Assembly (NCBI GenBank): GCA_965202735.1
Contig: OZ241844.1
Span: forward strand, 1,116,001 to 1,180,000
Reading direction: 5' to 3'
Length of the DNA stretch: 64,000 nucleotides
Source of the DNA: HK1 sp965202735
Lineage (GTDB): Bacteria; Pseudomonadota; Gammaproteobacteria; HK1
Position numbers and translations under genes: made by a program
Shown: piece by piece, positions 1-8,643 of the stretch
How the letters are laid out: each line of letters begins with the position of its first letter
Numbering within the stretch: the first letter of the stretch is position 1
The notes under the pieces: generated by a model
Database searches by the model: none
The model's input: the letters and a program-made list of their open reading frames with translations, nothing else
Told to the model about the DNA's origin: nothing

Positions 1-513
1 CGGCTGCGGCGCGACCCGTCGATATCGGCATTCGTGGCGATGGGCTCGGAAGTGCCGTTTCCGTTCGAGACGCGGGCGTCGGACATCCCGGTGCCGGGAA
101 TCGACGGCGGCGCCGGCGCGACGATGCCGCTCCTGGAGCGCTGGGGGGTCGCCGCGCGGCTCGCGAGCGGGGCCGGGCTCGACGGCTGCCACCGCGGCCG
201 CGTCACCGATCTCGCGAGGATGTGGCTCGAGGCGCTCGACGAGGACGCGCGCGGCGAGGTGGCCGTCTACGCGTGCGGTCCGGCCCCCATGCTCGAAGCC
301 TGTGTCGACCTCGCCCGCGCGTACGCGCTCCCGTGCCTCGTCTCGCTCGAGGAGTACATGGCGTGCGCGGTGGGGGGATGCGCCGGATGCGCGGTGCGGG
401 TGCGCACGAGCGCCGGCCGCGCGATGCAGCGGGTGTGCGTGGACGGCCCGGTGTTCGACGGCCATGCCGTCGCGTTCGGCGCCCGGCCCGCGCCGCGCGC
501 CGAGCCCCGATGA
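1..513 (+). CDS. PyrK-like ferredoxin-reductase/electron-transfer subunit, 5' partial
   Basis: The reading frame is open from the first base, so the gene starts outside the window and only the C-terminal ~170 residues are seen. It carries the NAD-binding end motif YACGPAPML and then a cysteine cluster MACAVGGCAGC followed by RVCVDGP, the C-x4-C-x2-C...C pattern that binds the [2Fe-2S] cluster in dihydroorotate dehydrogenase electron-transfer subunits (PyrK family). In that family the protein passes electrons from the dihydroorotate dehydrogenase flavin to NAD. The stop codon overlaps the start of the CoA-transferase gene (ATGA), so the two are likely co-translated. Without the N-terminal FAD domain, another member of the ferredoxin-reductase superfamily cannot be excluded. 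Confidence 0.75.
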   Translation, partial: RLRRDPSISAFVAMGSEVPFPFETRASDIPVPGIDGGAGATMPLLERWGVAARLASGAGLDGCHRGRVTDLARMWLEALDEDARGEVAVYACGPAPMLEACVDLARAYALPCLVSLEEYMACAVGGCAGCAVRVRTSAGRAMQRVCVDGPVFDGHAVAFGARPAPRAEPR

Positions 514-1745
514 GCCCCGGCATGCGCCCGGCCGGGGAACCCTCGAAGCCCCTCGCCGGCATCCGCGTCCTCGAGATGGGACAGCTCATCGCGGGACCGT
601 TCGCCGGGTGCATGCTCGCGTACTTCGGCGCCGAGGTGATCAAGGTCGAGCCCCCCGGCGCCGGAGACCCGCTGCGCAACTGGCGCGTGCTCAGGGACGG
701 CACGTCGCTGTGGTGGCGTGCGATGGGGCGCAACAAGAAGTGCGTCACGCTGAACCTGCGCGAGCCGAAGGGCCGGGAGATCGCGCGCGCCCTCGCGCTG
801 CGCAGCGACGTGCTCATCGAGAACTTCCGGCCCGGGACCATGGAGAAGTGGGGTCTCGGCCCCGACGCGCTGCGGGCCGAGCGCCCGGGCCTCGTCTACA
901 CGCGGGTCTCGGGCTACGGCCAGACCGGCCCCTTCGCGTCGAAGCCCGGATTCGCCTCGGTATGCGAAGGCTTCGGCGGGCTGCGCTACGTCAACGGCTT
1001 TCCCGGCGAGCCGCCGGTGCGCCCCAACCTGAGCCTGGGCGACACCCTCGCCGCCCTGCACGCGGTGATCGGGGTGCTGCTCGCGCTGGTCCACCGCAAC
1101 CGCATCGACGGCGGCGCCCTCGGCGGGACCGGGCAGGTGGTCGACGTCGCCATCTACGAGTCCGTGTACAACGTGCTCGAGGCGATGGTCCCGGAGTACG
1201 ACGGGGCCGGGATCGTGCGCGAGCCGTCGGGCTCGACCCTGACCGGCATCGTCCCCACCAACACCTATCCGTGCGCGGACGGGCGCTACGTGATCATCGG
1301 GGGCAACGCGGACTCCATATTCAGGCGGCTGATGCGGGCGGCGGGACGCGGCGACCTGGCCGGCGACTCGCGGCTCGCCGACAACGCGGGCAGGGTTGCC
1401 CACCAGCGCGAGGTCGACGACGCGATCGCCGGGTGGACCCGGACCCTCGAATCCGGCCGCGTCCTCGACATCCTGGACGCAGCCGGGGTCCCCGCCGGCC
1501 CCATCTACAGCGTCGCCGACATGGTGGAGGACCCGCAGTACAACGCCCGCGGGCTGTTCGAGACGGTCGAGGTCGCGGGCGAGCCGCTGAAGATACCGGC
1601 CCTGACCCCGAAGCTCGGCGGCACGCCCGGTGCGACCCTGTGGCCGGGCCCCGAGCTCGGGGCGCACAATCGCGAGGTCTACGAGGGCGCCCTGGGCCTC
1701 GGCGAGGACGAGCTCCGGTCGCTTGCGAGCGCCGGGATCATCTGA
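510..1745 (+). CDS. CaiB/BaiF (family III) CoA-transferase
   Basis: A 411-residue protein of the usual length for family III CoA-transferases, which move CoA between carboxylic acids through an aspartyl-CoA intermediate. The N-terminal signature LAGIRVLEMGQLIAGPFAG and the following FGAEVIKVEPPGAGDP are typical. The likely catalytic aspartate is D178 in SLGDTLAAL. The start chosen (MSPGMRPAG) overlaps the upstream stop codon as ATGA; the frame stays open further upstream but that part only shadows the preceding gene. Substrate cannot be told from sequence. A degradative role is plausible because an aldehyde dehydrogenase follows. Confidence 0.9.
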   Translation: MSPGMRPAGEPSKPLAGIRVLEMGQLIAGPFAGCMLAYFGAEVIKVEPPGAGDPLRNWRVLRDGTSLWWRAMGRNKKCVTLNLREPKGREIARALALRSDVLIENFRPGTMEKWGLGPDALRAERPGLVYTRVSGYGQTGPFASKPGFASVCEGFGGLRYVNGFPGEPPVRPNLSLGDTLAALHAVIGVLLALVHRNRIDGGALGGTGQVVDVAIYESVYNVLEAMVPEYDGAGIVREPSGSTLTGIVPTNTYPCADGRYVIIGGNADSIFRRLMRAAGRGDLAGDSRLADNAGRVAHQREVDDAIAGWTRTLESGRVLDILDAAGVPAGPIYSVADMVEDPQYNARGLFETVEVAGEPLKIPALTPKLGGTPGATLWPGPELGAHNREVYEGALGLGEDELRSLASAGII

Positions 1746-1853
1746 GGAGACATCCACGAGCACGAGGGGCCGCGCCGCTCATCCCCACCATCGCGCGCTG
1801 GATGCGCGAAGGCTTCCACACCGTGGCGCACGGCGCCACGCCGACGAAAACGC

Positions 1854-1922
1854 GGTTAGTGGGTCAGTTTGACTCCAGGACCGCCATATCGGTCGAGGAA
1901 GAAGTTCAAACTGACCCACTAC
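1854..1922. mobile_element. H69 hairpin element, copy A (MITE-like)
   Basis: A 69-bp element whose ends form a near-perfect stem: TAGTGGGTCAGTTTGA on the left pairs with TCAAACTGACCCACTA on the right. It is flanked on both sides by the 9-bp direct repeat CGAAAACGC (1845-1853 and 1923-1931), which reads as a target-site duplication. Copy B at 23791-23859 has the same length, the same core words (GGACCG, GAGGAAGAA) and also 9-bp duplications. It lies 22 bp before the aldehyde dehydrogenase start and could affect its leader. Confidence 0.8.
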
Positions 1923-1944
1923 CGAAAACGCTGGAGAGAAGACG

Positions 1945-3399
1945 ATGATCGGACCGGAGCTGGACTTCACGCCGCGCGGGCTCTACATCGGCGGCGAGTG
2001 GCGGGAGGCGGCGGACGGAGGACGCCTCGCGTCGATCAACCCGTCCACCGGCGAGCACCTGGGCGAGGTGCCGGCCGCGACCGGAGCCGACGTCGACCGC
2101 GCGGCGCGCGCCGCCCGCGCCGCCTTCGAGTCGGACTGGGGGCGGATGCCGATGCGCGAGCGCGCCGGATACCTGGAGCGCCTCGCCGACCGGCTGCACG
2201 AGCACCGCGACGAGCTCGGGCTCATGGACTGCGTCGACGCCGGCAACGCGCTGTCCGGCATGGTCGGCGACGTGGACTGGACGGTGGACACGCTGCGCTA
2301 CTTCGCGGGCCTGGTGACGGAGGTCAAGGGGGAGACGTCGTCGTACGGTCCGCGGCATCTCAACTTCACCCGGCGCCAGCCCTACGGGGTGGTGGCGAAG
2401 ATCAACCCGTTCAACCACCCGTTCCGGTTCTGCGCGGAGAAGGCCGCGGCGGCGCTGGCGGCGGGCAACACGGTGGTGGTGAAGGGCTCGGACCAGGCGC
2501 CGCTGTCGAGCCTGCGCTTCGCGGAGCTGTGCGAGGGCGTCCTGCCGCCGGGGGTGGTGAACGTGCTCACCGGGGGGGCCGGGACCGGCTCGGCCATGGT
2601 GCGCCACCCGCTGGTGGAACGCATCGGCTTCGTGGGCTCGGTGCAGACCGGGCGCATCATCGCCCGCGAGGCGGCCGAGGGGCTGAAGGAGGTCACGCTG
2701 GAGCTCGGGGGCAAGAACCCCGTCATCATCTTCCCCGACGCCGACCCGGCCCGCGCCGCGAAGGTGGCGGTGAAGGGCATGAACATGAACCGCCAGGGCC
2801 AGTCGTGCAGCTCGACCTCGCGGGTGTTCGTGCACGAGTCCCTGCACGGCGCGGTGCGCGAGGCGCTGGTGGCGGAGGTCGAGGCGCTGGCGGTGGGGCT
2901 GCCCTGGGAGGACGGCCGGGAGGTCGGTCCCATCGTGTCCGCCCGGCAGTACGAGCGCGTGATGGACTACATCGCCTCGGGGCGCGAGCAGGGGGCGCGG
3001 CTGCTCACCGGCGGCGCCCGTCCCGCGGACCCGGCGCTCGCGAACGGGTTCTTCATCTCCCCCACGGTGTTCGACGCGGTCGACGACTCCATGCGCATCG
3101 CGCGCGAGGAGATCTTCGGCCCGGTGATGTCGGTGTTCACGTGGTCGGACTACGAGGACGTGGTGGCGAAGGCGAACGCCCTGCCCTACGGCCTCACCGC
3201 CGCCATCGTCACCGGCGACCTCGACAGGGCGATGGAGACCGCCGAGCGGATGGAGGCGGGCTACGTGTGGGTCAACTCCACCGGGCGCTACCTCGGCGTC
3301 CCCTACGGCGGGTGGAAGCACAGCGGCTCGGGACGCGAGGAGTGCTTCGAGGAGCTGCTGAGCTACACCCGCATCAAGAACGTGAACCTGCGCTGGTGA
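1945..3399 (+). CDS. NAD(P)-dependent aldehyde dehydrogenase
   Basis: A 484-residue aldehyde dehydrogenase of full family length that oxidises an aldehyde to the acid with NAD(P). Key residues are visible: N154 in INPFNHP, the general base E253 in TLELGGKNP, the cofactor-binding GFVGSVQTG near 228-236, and the catalytic C288 in RQGQSCSS. The C-terminal EEIFGPV and the VPYGGWKHSG motif are also present. The ATG start has GGAGAGAAG upstream as ribosome binding site. The substitution of GQSC for the common GQVC and the NPFNHP motif resemble betaine-aldehyde/semialdehyde-type members, but the substrate is not deducible. Confidence 0.93.
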   Translation: MIGPELDFTPRGLYIGGEWREAADGGRLASINPSTGEHLGEVPAATGADVDRAARAARAAFESDWGRMPMRERAGYLERLADRLHEHRDELGLMDCVDAGNALSGMVGDVDWTVDTLRYFAGLVTEVKGETSSYGPRHLNFTRRQPYGVVAKINPFNHPFRFCAEKAAAALAAGNTVVVKGSDQAPLSSLRFAELCEGVLPPGVVNVLTGGAGTGSAMVRHPLVERIGFVGSVQTGRIIAREAAEGLKEVTLELGGKNPVIIFPDADPARAAKVAVKGMNMNRQGQSCSSTSRVFVHESLHGAVREALVAEVEALAVGLPWEDGREVGPIVSARQYERVMDYIASGREQGARLLTGGARPADPALANGFFISPTVFDAVDDSMRIAREEIFGPVMSVFTWSDYEDVVAKANALPYGLTAAIVTGDLDRAMETAERMEAGYVWVNSTGRYLGVPYGGWKHSGSGREECFEELLSYTRIKNVNLRW

Positions 3400-3799
3400 G
3401 GCCCGGCCGGCCCGCGCGGCGGCACGCGGATGCGGACCGGCCGCAGCTCAGCCCCGCAACGCCATGATCCGGCGGCCACCGCGCCGCAGGCCTGCCGGCG
3501 GCACGGCGCCCCGAAGCCCGGCCGACCCGCCCCCCGATCCGTCAGCGATTCCCGCCAACGCCCGGAGAAGCCGTACCGTGGTGCGATTCCGGCGCGATTC
3601 CGGCCCTCGGGGCACCGGGTCGAGGGGAATTCGGGAGCATGTTTCCGCCTGGCGGGAATTGCTGCCGATCCGCCCACATCCGCCGCATCCGTCACGCGAT
3701 GCCCGGCGCGGTCCCCGGACCGGAGGCCACCCCGCCTCCACCGGAGCATCCTTCGCGCCGAGACTCCTCACGGCTTCCCGGCGCCACGGCTTCCCGGCG
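3400..3799. other. Intergenic region holding C120 copy 1
   Basis: About 400 bp between the convergent aldehyde dehydrogenase and aldolase genes. Apart from the C120 element at 3543-3664, I see only low-complexity GC-rich sequence, including short repeated words near 3775-3815 (GGCTTCCCGGCG). No gene was recognised. Confidence 0.6.
3543..3664 (+). mobile_element. C120 element copy 1 (MITE-like, TSD CCGATCCGT/C)
   Basis: This 122-bp copy starts CAGCGATTCCCGCC and ends GGCGGGAATTGCTG, which are inverted repeats. It is flanked by CCGATCCGT (3534-3542) and CCGATCCGC (3665-3673), an 8/9 match expected of an old 9-bp target duplication. The interior contains GTCGAGGGGAATTC, shared with the other forward copies. 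No open reading frame of its own. Confidence 0.85.
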
Positions 3800-4459
3800 T
3801 CACGGCTTCCTGGCGCGCGGCGGCGTTCGCGCGCTCGCCGCCTGCTCGAGGGCGTTTGCCGCGGCGTCGATGATGGCGTCCTTGTCGCCCGAGCACAGCG
3901 CCCGGGTGTCGGTGAGCTCGCGCCCGACGCCCACGAACGCGGCGCCGGCCCGCAGGTAGGATGCAATTTCGTCCATCTCGATCCCCCCGGCCGGGGCGAG
4001 CGGCACATCCGGGAACATCGCCTTCAGGATCTTCACGTAGGCGACGCCACCGAGGCTCCCGACCGGAAAGATCTTCACCGCATCCGCCCCGAGAGTACGC
4101 GCCCGCATGACCTCGCTCGGCGTCGATGCGCCGAGCACGCACGCGACCCCCGCCTCGCGGCAAGGCTCCACGATGCCGGTGACGACCCCGGGGGTCACGA
4201 TGAAGCTCGCCCCGGCTTCGATGCAGGCATGCGCCTGCCCGGGCTCCATTACCATCCCCACCCCGATGTCGAACTCGACGCTGCTCGACAGCTCCTCGAC
4301 GAGCTCGACGATTCCACCGATCGACATGGCGAGCTCGAACGTCCGAAAGCCGGCGTCGCTCAGCCACTCGACCGCGCAGCTCGCCCGCTCCGCCGATCTG
4401 GTACGAATGAACGGCACCACCCCGCATGCTTGCAGCGGACGGATCGGATGTTCGCTCAT
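3800..4459 (-). CDS. KDPG/KHG-type aldolase
   Basis: A 219-residue class I aldolase of the 2-keto-3-deoxy-6-phosphogluconate/4-hydroxy-2-oxoglutarate family. It shows the order of motifs of that family: VVPFIRTRSAE at the N-terminus, the catalytic base in FRTFELAM (E42), IGVGMVMEPGQA, FIVTPGV, and the Schiff-base lysine K129 in ADAVKIFP. It should cleave a 2-keto-3-deoxy sugar acid phosphate (or hydroxy-oxoglutarate) to pyruvate plus an aldehyde. It stands alone on the minus strand and no Entner-Doudoroff dehydratase is beside it, so the physiological substrate remains open. Confidence 0.88.
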   Translation of the reverse strand: MSEHPIRPLQACGVVPFIRTRSAERASCAVEWLSDAGFRTFELAMSIGGIVELVEELSSSVEFDIGVGMVMEPGQAHACIEAGASFIVTPGVVTGIVEPCREAGVACVLGASTPSEVMRARTLGADAVKIFPVGSLGGVAYVKILKAMFPDVPLAPAGGIEMDEIASYLRAGAAFVGVGRELTDTRALCSGDKDAIIDAAANALEQAASARTPPRARKP

Positions 4460-4543
4460 CGGCCCATTCCCGCTCCCCGGCGACGCGGGTGATTCGACTA
4501 TACGAGACCGGTCCGGCGCATGGAACCACGGCTTGCGCCGGTC

Positions 4544-6367
4544 CTACCAGGCGTCGCCCCGGCTCGCGCGGCGCTCCCCCCGCGCGCGGTACTCCAGCGC
4601 GAACTTGCGCCTGAGCAGCCCGCCGGGGTCGTCGGGAATGCGGCGCAGCCACTGCTCGTAGGCGTGCCGTTGCTCGTCTCCGAGCGTACCCCCGGCATCG
4701 AGCCCTTCCGGCGCGCGGTCGGCGACCGCCGCGCCGCCTCCATCTCCCCCGGTGTCGAGGTCGGACATCTCCCCGGCGCGAGTCCTCCGCGACGCCGCCG
4801 GGGCCGGCGCGGCCGGCCCGGGCCCACCGTCCCGCGCCCCCCGCGGCGCCCGCGGCCCGCCGTCCCCGGACCCGCCGCCCGACCCGTTCCCGGGCGCCTC
4901 CCCCGGCCGCCGCGCAGATCGATTCCCGGCCCCGTCGTCCTCCACGTCCCCCAGGCCCGCGCCGGCGCCACCGCCGGACTCGCCGTCACCGCCCGCGGGC
5001 TCCGGCTGCCGCTCCAGCAGGGATTCGACGACCTGCCGGTTGTGCTCGGCGTCCTCGTGCCCCGGGTCGCGGGCCAGGGCTTCGCCCCAGGCGTCGAGAG
5101 CGGCCCGCAGGTCGCCGGCGCGCGCGAGAGCGTTTCCCCGGTTGTAGTGATCCTCGGCGCCGTCGCCCCCGGCGAATGCGTCGGCCGACTCGTCGTAGCG
5201 GCCGCCGCGGTAGAGGGCGGTTCCGCGCCAGCGGTGGTCGGGGGCGGTCTCCGCCGCGCGGTCCGTATCGCCCCGCTCGATGGCCCGCGCCGTCTGCTGG
5301 TCGCGCCGCGCCCACAGGTCCGCGAGCTCGAACGCACCGGCGTCGGGGACCGGGAGCGATGCCGCGATCGGCAGCGCGAGCAGCCAGCCGCGCCGGAACG
5401 CAAGCGCCGCCAGCGGGAGCAGCGCCAGCACCAGCCACGGCCCTTCGTCGCGCCACTCGTCGGTGGTCCGATCCACCTCCTCCAGCGCGCGGCGCCACGG
5501 ATCGTCCACCCGGGCGCCGAGCAGCCAGTCGACGTCGGCAGCGTCCGCGGTGACCGTGGAGAAACGCCCCCCGCCGGCGGCGGCCACCGCGCGGAGCGCC
5601 GCCATGTCGACCCGCGGCACGACGATCTCACCCCCCCGGCCCTTGAGAAAGCCCCCTTCGGCGAGCGGCACCGGCGCACCCTCCCCGGTGCCCACCGCGA
5701 GCACCGATACCCGGATGCCCCGGCCGGCGAGGGCCTCGGCGGTGTCGCGGGTTCGCGGGCCCTTCATCCCGTCGGTGACCAGCACGACTTCACCGACGGT
5801 GGCGCGGCCCTTCTCCAGCAGCTCCCGCGCCGCGGCCAGCCCGAGGTCCGGGCGGCTCCCCTGCACCGGAACGACGCGGGTGTCGATGGCCGACAACAGG
5901 TGGACGAGCGTGTCCGCGTCCCGGGTGAGCGGAGCCACGGCGAATGCGTCGCCCGCGAACACCACGAGTCCGGTCCGGCCGTCGCGGCCGCGCCGGACGA
6001 GATCGGAGACCTTGTGGCGTGCGCGGGCCATGCGCGAAGGGGCGAGATCGCGCGCGTCCATGGAGCGCGACACGTCGAGGGCGATCACCCGGGCCGCGAG
6101 GGTGCGGAACACCGGCTGCTCGAGCCGCTCGAACGCCGGTCCCGCCAGAGCGAGGCCGGCAATGACCACCGCGGCCGCCATCGCCGCCCATGGCCACTCG
6201 CGCCGCGGCGTGCCGGCGCCGACCAGGAGGTGCGGCAGCAGCGCCGGGTCGACGATCGACTCCCACGAGCCGCTGCGGCTCCAGCGGCGGCGCAGCCACC
6301 ACACCATCGCGAGCCCCGGCGGAATCGCCGCAAGCCACCAGGGCCGCACCAGCACGAGCTCGGTCAA
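4544..6367 (-). CDS. BatB-BatC fusion: VWA domain plus TPR protein
   Basis: A 607-residue membrane protein. Residues 1-80 hold two hydrophobic segments, residues ~90-290 a von Willebrand A domain with a MIDAS motif DVSRS (D98), then two more hydrophobic segments (~310-350), tetratricopeptide-like helices (~370-460; ALYRGGRYDESADAF, HYNRGNALARAGDL) and a long Gly/Asp/Arg-rich tail. This is BatB joined to BatC. The start is TTG: its last two bases overlap the batA stop (TTGA) and GGGAGGAG lies just upstream. Bat proteins act at the membrane in oxidative-stress or envelope assembly functions that are still poorly defined. The MoxR ATPase usually upstream is not in the window. Confidence 0.85.
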   Translation of the reverse strand: MTELVLVRPWWLAAIPPGLAMVWWLRRRWSRSGSWESIVDPALLPHLLVGAGTPRREWPWAAMAAAVVIAGLALAGPAFERLEQPVFRTLAARVIALDVSRSMDARDLAPSRMARARHKVSDLVRRGRDGRTGLVVFAGDAFAVAPLTRDADTLVHLLSAIDTRVVPVQGSRPDLGLAAARELLEKGRATVGEVVLVTDGMKGPRTRDTAEALAGRGIRVSVLAVGTGEGAPVPLAEGGFLKGRGGEIVVPRVDMAALRAVAAAGGGRFSTVTADAADVDWLLGARVDDPWRRALEEVDRTTDEWRDEGPWLVLALLPLAALAFRRGWLLALPIAASLPVPDAGAFELADLWARRDQQTARAIERGDTDRAAETAPDHRWRGTALYRGGRYDESADAFAGGDGAEDHYNRGNALARAGDLRAALDAWGEALARDPGHEDAEHNRQVVESLLERQPEPAGGDGESGGGAGAGLGDVEDDGAGNRSARRPGEAPGNGSGGGSGDGGPRAPRGARDGGPGPAAPAPAASRRTRAGEMSDLDTGGDGGGAAVADRAPEGLDAGGTLGDEQRHAYEQWLRRIPDDPGGLLRRKFALEYRARGERRASRGDAW

Positions 6368-7377
6368 CGCCTCCTCCCGCGCCGCCCCTCCGGCCCACCG
6401 GGCCGCGAGACTCCGCCCAGGGCCACGAGAGTGAACACGGCCGCCGAGAAGCCGAGCGGCCAGTGGAACAGCTCGCGGGTCGGGCGGAACACCTCGCCGC
6501 CGCCCGCGACCGGCTCCAGCGCGTCGATGAGCCGGTAGATCTCCTCGAGCTCCGCGGTATCGCGCGCGCGGAAGTACCGGCCGCCGGTCATGCCCGCGAT
6601 CGCCTGCAGGGTGGTCTCGTCGAGCGCCGAGCGGGCGCGGCTGCGCAGCGCACCCAGCCAGCGCGACGCCACCTCCTCGTCGGCGCCGACGCCCACCGCG
6701 TGGATGGTGATCCCCTCCGCCGCGGCGAAGCGGGCCGCGGACCGCGGATCGACCCGGCTCGCGGTGTCGGCGCCGTCGGTGAGCAGCACGAGCACCCGCC
6801 TTTCCATCGGGCGCTCGCGCAGCCGCTTCACCGCGAGGCCGATCGCGTCGCCCACCGCGGTCTGCTCGCCGGCCAGCCCCGGGACCGCCTCCGACACCAT
6901 CCCGGAGACCGTGTCGAGGTCCAGCGTGAACGGCGCCTGCAGGTACGCGCGGGAGCCGAACAGGATGAGGCCGACCCGGTCGCCGGCGCGGCGCTCCACG
7001 AACTCGCCCGCCACCCGCTTCACGACGTCGATGCGGGCCTCGAGGCGGGCGCCGCTCTTCATGTCCCGCTCGCGCATGCTTCCGGAGAGGTCGAGGGCGA
7101 GCATGAGATCGCGCCCGTGCGCGGGGAGCGGCACGGGGTCGCCCACCCACTGCGGGCGGGCGGCGGCGAGAACGAGCGCGGACCAGGCCAGCAGCGCGAC
7201 CGCCCGCCGGATGCGCGGCCCGGACCCGGACGCGCGTTCCGACCACGCCGCCGCCTCCTCGAACCAGGGGACCCGCATCGGCGCACCCGCCGCGTCGGGC
7301 GCGCGCGGGGCCAGACGCGCCACCAGGAACGGCGCCGCGGCGGCGGCGAGCATCCAGGGCCAGACGAGGTGGAGCAT
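6364..7377 (-). CDS. batA: BatA: VWA-domain membrane protein
   Basis: A 337-residue protein: an N-terminal membrane segment (WPWMLAAAAAPFLVA), a second one near 60-75, a von Willebrand A domain from about 88 with a complete MIDAS motif DLSGS (D96) and TDGADTAS, and a C-terminal membrane segment. The start MLHLVWPWM was preferred over an upstream in-frame ATG because it begins exactly at the hydrophobic segment typical of BatA. The 3' end overlaps the next gene by TTGA, so BatA and BatBC should be translationally coupled. It is divergent from the hydrolase gene at 7521. Confidence 0.88.
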   Translation of the reverse strand: MLHLVWPWMLAAAAAPFLVARLAPRAPDAAGAPMRVPWFEEAAAWSERASGSGPRIRRAVALLAWSALVLAAARPQWVGDPVPLPAHGRDLMLALDLSGSMRERDMKSGARLEARIDVVKRVAGEFVERRAGDRVGLILFGSRAYLQAPFTLDLDTVSGMVSEAVPGLAGEQTAVGDAIGLAVKRLRERPMERRVLVLLTDGADTASRVDPRSAARFAAAEGITIHAVGVGADEEVASRWLGALRSRARSALDETTLQAIAGMTGGRYFRARDTAELEEIYRLIDALEPVAGGGEVFRPTRELFHWPLGFSAAVFTLVALGGVSRPGGPEGRRGRRR

Positions 7378-7520
7378 GGGACGATCTGCCGTCGAGCGAA
7401 CCCGCCTGCGCGTACTCCGCCGGGAGCGGTGAGGCTGGCGCGCACTGTACACTCGGAATCGCCCGTGCGCAGGCATCCGGGGCTCCGGACCCGGGGCTCC
7501 GAAGAAGAGGAGATCGACGC

Positions 7521-8420
7521 ATGCCGACCCTGACCACCGACGACGGAGTACGCCTTGCCTACGAGGACACCGGCAGCGGCGTCCCCGTGGTGTTCGTCCA
7601 CGAGTTCGCCGGCGACCTGAGGAGCTGGGAGCCGCAGGTGCGCCATCTCTCCCGCCGCTACCGGTGCGTCACCTGGAACGCCCGCGGGTTCCCTCCCTCC
7701 GACGTCCCCGACGATCCCCGCGCCTATTCGCAGGACCGGGCGCGAGACGACGTGCTGGCGGTGCTCGACGCGCTCGACATCGAGCGGGCCCACGTGGTGG
7801 GACTCTCGATGGGCGGCTTCGCGACGCTGCACTTCGGTCTCGCCCATCCCGGGCGGGCCCGCTCGCTGGTGGTCGCCGGCGTCGGGTACGGGGCGGAGCC
7901 GGAGCAGCGGGAGCGGTTCCGGAGCGAGGCGGACGCCACTTCCCGGATCCTGCGCACCGAAGGCATGGCGGCGTGGGCCCGGACCTATGCGCTCGGCCCC
8001 ACCCGGGTGCAGCTCCAGAACAAGGACCCGCGGGGCTGGAAGGAGTTCGCGGACATGCTTGCCGGGCACTGCGCGGCCGGGTCCGCGCATACCCAGCAGG
8101 GGGTGCAGAAGGAGCGCCCGTCGGTGTTCGACCTCGCCGGCGCGATGAAGGAGCTCACCGTGCCGACCCTCGTCGTGACCGGCGACGAGGACTGGCCCTG
8201 CCTCGTCCCGAGCGTGTTCATGAAGCGCACGATCCCGAGCGCGGGGCTGCTGGTGGTGCCGAATACCGGCCATGCCGTCAACCTCGAGGAGCCGGGCGCG
8301 TTCAACGCCGCCCTCGCCGACTTCTTCGCCCAGGTCGAGGCCGGACGATGGCCGATGCGGGACCCGCGCGCGGTGAGCGAGTCGATCACGGGGATTCGGC
8401 AGGGGGCGGCGCCCGCGTGA
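7521..8420 (+). CDS. Alpha/beta hydrolase
   Basis: A 299-residue alpha/beta-hydrolase fold enzyme. It shows the oxyanion region VVFVHEFAGD, the nucleophile elbow GLSMGG (S96), an acid in VVTGDEDWP (D224 most likely) and the catalytic histidine in NTGHAVNLEEP (H251). The ATG has GAAGAGGAG as ribosome binding site 8 bases upstream. It resembles the 3-oxoadipate enol-lactonase/esterase branch in general form, but the substrate is not evident. It reads away from the Bat operon. Confidence 0.88.
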   Translation: MPTLTTDDGVRLAYEDTGSGVPVVFVHEFAGDLRSWEPQVRHLSRRYRCVTWNARGFPPSDVPDDPRAYSQDRARDDVLAVLDALDIERAHVVGLSMGGFATLHFGLAHPGRARSLVVAGVGYGAEPEQRERFRSEADATSRILRTEGMAAWARTYALGPTRVQLQNKDPRGWKEFADMLAGHCAAGSAHTQQGVQKERPSVFDLAGAMKELTVPTLVVTGDEDWPCLVPSVFMKRTIPSAGLLVVPNTGHAVNLEEPGAFNAALADFFAQVEAGRWPMRDPRAVSESITGIRQGAAPA

Positions 8421-8445
8421 TCGGGGTCCGCCGGGGGCGTACCGG

Positions 8446-8622
8446 ATGCACGATCCCGCGGTCATCACCGGGCCGCTCCGGCGCCGGTCCGCATGGTTCG
8501 AGGCGGGTGCGCTGCGTCCGGTGATCTCCGGGACGCGGCCGCTCGAACGCGCCGCGGAGGCGATGCGGCGGCCGCTCGACCGGGAAGCGCGGGGCAGGAC
8601 CGTGCCGACCACCGGGCGCTGA
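8446..8622 (+). pseudogene. C-terminal remnant of a medium-chain (zinc-type) dehydrogenase
   Basis: A 58-codon frame whose end reads ALRPVISGTRPLERAAEAM then GRTVPTTGR. This matches the tail of quinone-oxidoreductase/zinc-type alcohol dehydrogenases, which end with 'G-x-L-x-P-v-I ... P-L-e-e-a-a-e-A ... G-K-i-V-l'. The Rossmann and catalytic domains are absent and the sequence before it is unrelated, so it looks like the last piece of a deleted gene. It was too short for ordinary gene finding. Confidence 0.6.
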
Positions 8623-8643
8623 GGCGGCCGCCCGGCCTCCGCA

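Noticed and set aside
1746..1853. Remnant gene before the aldehyde dehydrogenase (ARWMREGFHTVAHGATPTKT)
   Set aside because: The phrase looks protein-like but I could not match it to a family; likely chance in a GC-rich leader.
3543..3664. C120 as classical REP/BIME sequence of RAYT type
   Set aside because: REP elements are shorter and do not make target duplications; several C120 copies have 8-11 bp direct repeats.
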